A stretch of 64,000 nucleotides of DNA from Streptomyces griseocarneus (GTDB lineage Bacteria > Actinomycetota > Actinomycetes > Streptomycetales > Streptomycetaceae), in assembly GCA_003674045.1 (NCBI GenBank), contig PENC01000029.1:43764-107763 (forward strand), written 5' to 3'. A program made the translations under genes and the position numbers. Positions 61,165 through 64,000 of the stretch are shown one piece after another. Below the pieces are notes generated by a model. It had not been told where the DNA came from. It saw nothing but the letters and a program-made list of their open reading frames with translations, and searched no databases. Each line of letters starts with the position of its first letter. The stretch's first letter is position 1.

Positions 61165-63651
61165 GTGAAGCCTTCCAGCCCTGAGCCCGCGGCTGCCGCG
61201 ACAACGCCCCGAAGTGCCCCCGCTCGCCGGACGCTGCGCCCGGATCAGCAGGCGGCGGTGGATGCCGCGGTATGCCATCTCCAGCACCCCGGCACCCGGG
61301 GGCATGTGGTCTCCGCGTGCGGGACGGGGAAGACGCTCACCGCGCTGCGCACGGCGGAGGCCCTCGGCGTCTGCCGCCTGCTGGTGGCGGTGCCGAGTCT
61401 GGATCTGGTGGGCCAGTGGGCCCGGGCCGCACGCGCTGACGGCCGTTGTGAGGCGTTCATTGCGGTCTCCTCGTTGCGGGCGGACAAGCACCCGCTGCTG
61501 GCCGGCGCGGGTGCGGTGGGTACGGGGTCGGGGGAGTACCTGGCGTACTGGCTGGCCCAGCGCGTGAAGCGGCGTGAGAACGCGACCATGTTCGTCACGC
61601 TCGACTCCCTGCCCCGGATCGAGGAAGCCCGGCACTGCGTCTTCACCGCCCCCGTCTTCGACCTCATGATCGTGGACGAGGCGCACCGCACCGCCGGCAG
61701 CTGGGACAAGCAGTGGACGATGATCCACGACAACACCCGCGTCCCGGCCGACCGGCGCCTGTACCTGACCGCGACCCCCTACGAGTGGGAAGCCCCCCGC
61801 CTGGCCGAGGCCCCCGACACACGCCCCCAGCCCAAACGCACCGCGGCGACCGCTCCCGCCTGGGAGGCCCCGTCCCTGATCGCCTCGATGGACGATCCGA
61901 AGATCTTCGGCCCGCGCCTGCACACCTACTCACACGCGGACGCGATCGATGACGGAGTCCTGGCCGACTACCAGCTCCTCGTGCCCACGGTCACCGACAC
62001 CGACCTGCGCAGCGCCCTCACCGACACCGGCCTCCAGACCGGCTTCGGCCCAACAGCCCGGCGGACGACCGCGCTGCACCTGGCCGTCCTCAAAGCCATG
62101 AACGAACACGACCTGCGCCACGTCATCGTGTACTTCCAGCAGGTCGCGGACGCCGCCGACTTCGCCCGCCAGTTCCCCCACACACTGCGCACCCTCCCCG
62201 ACAGCCGGCGCCCCGCCTGGACCAGCGACCTGAGCGTGCAGTCCATCAACGGCACCCACGCCCCCGACCAGCGCCACACCATCCTGGCCCGCTTCACCGA
62301 AGCCGACCGGGCAGTGCTCACCAACGCCCAGGTCCTCGGCGAAGGAGTCGACCTGCCGGCCGTCGACGCCATCGTCTTCGCGGACCGCACCGCCAGCGTA
62401 CGCCGCATCGTCCAGGCCCTCGGCCGCGCACTGCGCAAACCCCCCACACTCCAGCACAAGACGGCAAGCCTGGTGATCCCCGCCTACACCCCACCCGACG
62501 CCGACCCCACCGACCTCCTCGGCACCCCCTACGAGGCACTCTGGCTGGTCACCGCCGCGCTGCGCCACCACGACCAGTCCATCGCCGCCCGCGCCCCGCG
62601 CAAGAACACCACACGACGCCTGGACCGCGACACCCACCAGCTGATCGCACGCCGGTTCCGCTTCGACTTCACCCTCGACGCCGGTCACATCGCCCGCGCG
62701 ATGGACCTCATCGCCTGGCCCGCCAGCGACGCGGTCCTCTCCAGGCCCCGCCGCGCAGGCCTCGCGGCCGCCCTCCGCTACCACGCCGAACACGGCCACC
62801 TGCGCATCCCGACCGACTTCGAGGACGCCTACGGCTACCGCCTCGGACAGTTCATCGACGGGCAGCGCACCGCCTACCACCAAGGCACCCTCACCACCGA
62901 CTGGATCACCGAACTCGAAGACCTCGGCATGCTCTGGGACGACCACGAAGCCGCCTGGCAGAGCCACATGGCCACCATCGAGGCCTTCCACACCCAGCAT
63001 GGCCACCTCGCCATCCCCACCACCGACCCCGGCGGCCCCTTCCTCGCCAACCAACGCGCCCTCGCCCGCAAAAACCTCCTCCACCCCGACCGCAACGCCC
63101 AGCTCACCGCCCTCGACCCCCACTGGACACTCCCACACGGCCCCGACTGGCACCGCAAATACCACTGCCTGCGCCACCACATCGAAGCCGGACACAATCC
63201 CGCCACGCTGCGCCGGGACACGGTGATCGACGGGGTGAAGGCCGGCAGCTGGCTGCACCGTCAGTTCACCACCTGGACCCAGCTCGACCCCGGCCAGCGC
63301 ACCCTCCTGACCCACCTTGGCCTGACCCCCGATCAGGTCCCGCTCCCGGCGCGGAAGACACCCAGCGCATCCGCCGGCCCTCGGCACCGCCGCTCCTTCA
63401 ACCAGACGGCGGTGCTGCTGCGCGCTTTTGTGGAACGCCAGGGCCGTCCGCCCGGTGCCCGGGAATGGATCGAGGCCGATGGCGAGCGCGTCATGATCGG
63501 CCCGTGGCTGTGCAAGGTACGCACACGGCACAGGGCCGGTCAACTCCCGCTGAAACAAGGGAAGTTGATGCATGAGATCCTCCGGGAAGAGTGGCCGGAA
63601 ACTCGCCGCACCTCCGAGGAAGGACGCGGCGATCCCTCGGAAGTCCTATAG
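61165..63651 (+). CDS. ttrA-like: TtrA-like telomere-associated superfamily II helicase
   Basis: This protein has 828 residues from GTG 61165, six bases after GAGG. Helicase motifs: RPDQQAAVDAAV (Q-like), VSACGTGKT (I), DLMIVDEAHRT (II, DEAH), LYLTATP (III), FTEADRAVLTNAQVLGEGVD (V) and IVQALGRALR (VI). From about 500 there are three helicase-associated repeats with LRIPTDFEDAYGYRLGQFID, GHLAIPTTDPGGPFLANQRA and KAGSWLHRQFTTW. Helicase-like genes of this type (TtrA) lie at the ends of Streptomyces chromosomes and linear plasmids and have been linked to transfer. It reads toward the telomere and is the last gene. Confidence 0.88.
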   Translation: MKPSSPEPAAAATTPRSAPARRTLRPDQQAAVDAAVCHLQHPGTRGHVVSACGTGKTLTALRTAEALGVCRLLVAVPSLDLVGQWARAARADGRCEAFIAVSSLRADKHPLLAGAGAVGTGSGEYLAYWLAQRVKRRENATMFVTLDSLPRIEEARHCVFTAPVFDLMIVDEAHRTAGSWDKQWTMIHDNTRVPADRRLYLTATPYEWEAPRLAEAPDTRPQPKRTAATAPAWEAPSLIASMDDPKIFGPRLHTYSHADAIDDGVLADYQLLVPTVTDTDLRSALTDTGLQTGFGPTARRTTALHLAVLKAMNEHDLRHVIVYFQQVADAADFARQFPHTLRTLPDSRRPAWTSDLSVQSINGTHAPDQRHTILARFTEADRAVLTNAQVLGEGVDLPAVDAIVFADRTASVRRIVQALGRALRKPPTLQHKTASLVIPAYTPPDADPTDLLGTPYEALWLVTAALRHHDQSIAARAPRKNTTRRLDRDTHQLIARRFRFDFTLDAGHIARAMDLIAWPASDAVLSRPRRAGLAAALRYHAEHGHLRIPTDFEDAYGYRLGQFIDGQRTAYHQGTLTTDWITELEDLGMLWDDHEAAWQSHMATIEAFHTQHGHLAIPTTDPGGPFLANQRALARKNLLHPDRNAQLTALDPHWTLPHGPDWHRKYHCLRHHIEAGHNPATLRRDTVIDGVKAGSWLHRQFTTWTQLDPGQRTLLTHLGLTPDQVPLPARKTPSASAGPRHRRSFNQTAVLLRAFVERQGRPPGAREWIEADGERVMIGPWLCKVRTRHRAGQLPLKQGKLMHEILREEWPETRRTSEEGRGDPSEVL

Positions 63652-63843
63652 TTTTTCTGCTTCCAAAAGACGCCAACTAGCACCGGTCCGCCAGGTATAG
63701 AAACCTAGAGAGCACCCTCACACCCACGAGAAGCAGTCCGCCACACAGCAAGGTCGGCGTCTGCCCCAGGGGGACCAGGCACTCTCCGCAGCAAGCCCAC
63801 ACAGCCTCACGCACCGTCATCCGCTGCCGCTGGCCGCTCTTTA

Positions 63844-64000
63844 GGAATCCGCGGAGCGGATTCCGCCAGGCCGGATCGCGGAGCGATCCGAGCCCCGACC
63901 TGCGGAGCAGGTCGACAGACCGGGGCGGAGCCCCGGTAGCAGCGCGGAGCGCTGCTTGTCTTCCGCCGCGTAGCGGCGGCGCGTTGTGTCTGCGGAGCAG
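63844..64000. other. Telomere-like palindrome array at the replicon end
   Basis: Seven hairpin palindromes follow one another: 63844-63864, 63872-63890, 63896-63914, 63919-63937, 63938-63956, 63963-63979 and 63990-64000. Each has a perfect stem of 4-9 bp around a GGA or GTA triloop closed by C-G, the very stable GC-GNA-GC fold known for Streptomyces 3' telomere overhangs. The last ends on the final base of the window. This should be the right telomere, where a terminal protein primes end patching. The 190 bases before it (63652-63843) show no gene. Confidence 0.85.

Noticed and set aside
61930..63573. A 547-codon Gly/Val-rich minus-strand frame
   Set aside because: It is opposite the helicase and helicase-associated repeats; no start context and no motifs.
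1..64000. CRISPR array, rRNA or tRNA genes
   Set aside because: No regularly spaced direct repeats of CRISPR type and no rRNA or tRNA signature were seen on either strand.

Overview
The window is high-GC actinobacterial DNA, almost certainly Streptomyces. Pointers are the GTG/TTG starts, DUF397 and DUF5753 regulator pairs, an FxLD lanthipeptide locus, a terminal helicase-like gene, and a telomere-like run of palindromes that ends on the last base. The right edge looks like the physical end of a linear replicon, either a linear plasmid or a chromosome arm; the sequence alone does not decide which.

Layout. (1) 1-12.4 kb, minus strand: a Gram-positive conjugation module of the TcpA/TcpC-TcpH type. 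It holds a peptidoglycan hydrolase (cut by the window edge), VirB6-like and VirB4-like proteins, small membrane proteins, TcpC and an FtsK/TcpA-like coupling ATPase. The genes are chained by ATGA/GTGA/TAGTG overlaps behind a clear vegetative-type promoter. (2) 12.5-13.2 kb: a PPOX flavoprotein. (3) 13.2-19.8 kb, minus strand: a tightly coupled operon of a MurA-like enolpyruvyltransferase, a 5'-nucleotidase-type phosphoesterase, two dCTP-deaminase homologues, a GT4 glycosyltransferase and a serine hydrolase, with an ATPase-fold regulator upstream and a divergent DUF5753/DUF397 pair. It reads like an unassigned nucleotide-derived pathway. The two deaminase homologues have lost complementary active-site residues. 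(4) 20-26 kb: regulators, small proteins and a methyltransferase. (5) 26.4-38.5 kb: two convergent FxLD-type class I lanthipeptide loci. The plus-strand one is complete (methyltransferase, precursor, LanB, LanC, SpaB_C-TPR protein). The minus-strand one is decayed: a SpaB_C-methyltransferase fusion with a compensated frameshift, a LanC, and only the C-terminal stub of a LanB. (6) 38.6-43.0 kb: a 110-residue protein coupled to a 1305-residue TPR-CHAT protease, a candidate conflict or cell-death module. (7) 43-54 kb: a mosaic with a secreted trypsin-like protease with a lectin domain, paralogous fragments, several pseudogenes, and a 3-kb segment bounded by 304-bp near-identical inverted repeats that holds an extra RNA polymerase alpha gene. 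(8) 54-58 kb: remnants of Tn7/Tn5053-like transposition genes interrupted by a Zeta-type toxin and a small partner. (9) 58-64 kb: subtelomeric hypothetical genes, a TtrA-like helicase and the telomere.

How the parts work together: the left block would move DNA between mycelia. The middle blocks carry probable specialised metabolism (a nucleotide-like pathway and lanthipeptides) and a possible protease defence module. The right block belongs to telomere biology. Family assignments rest on motifs read by eye; no database search was possible.
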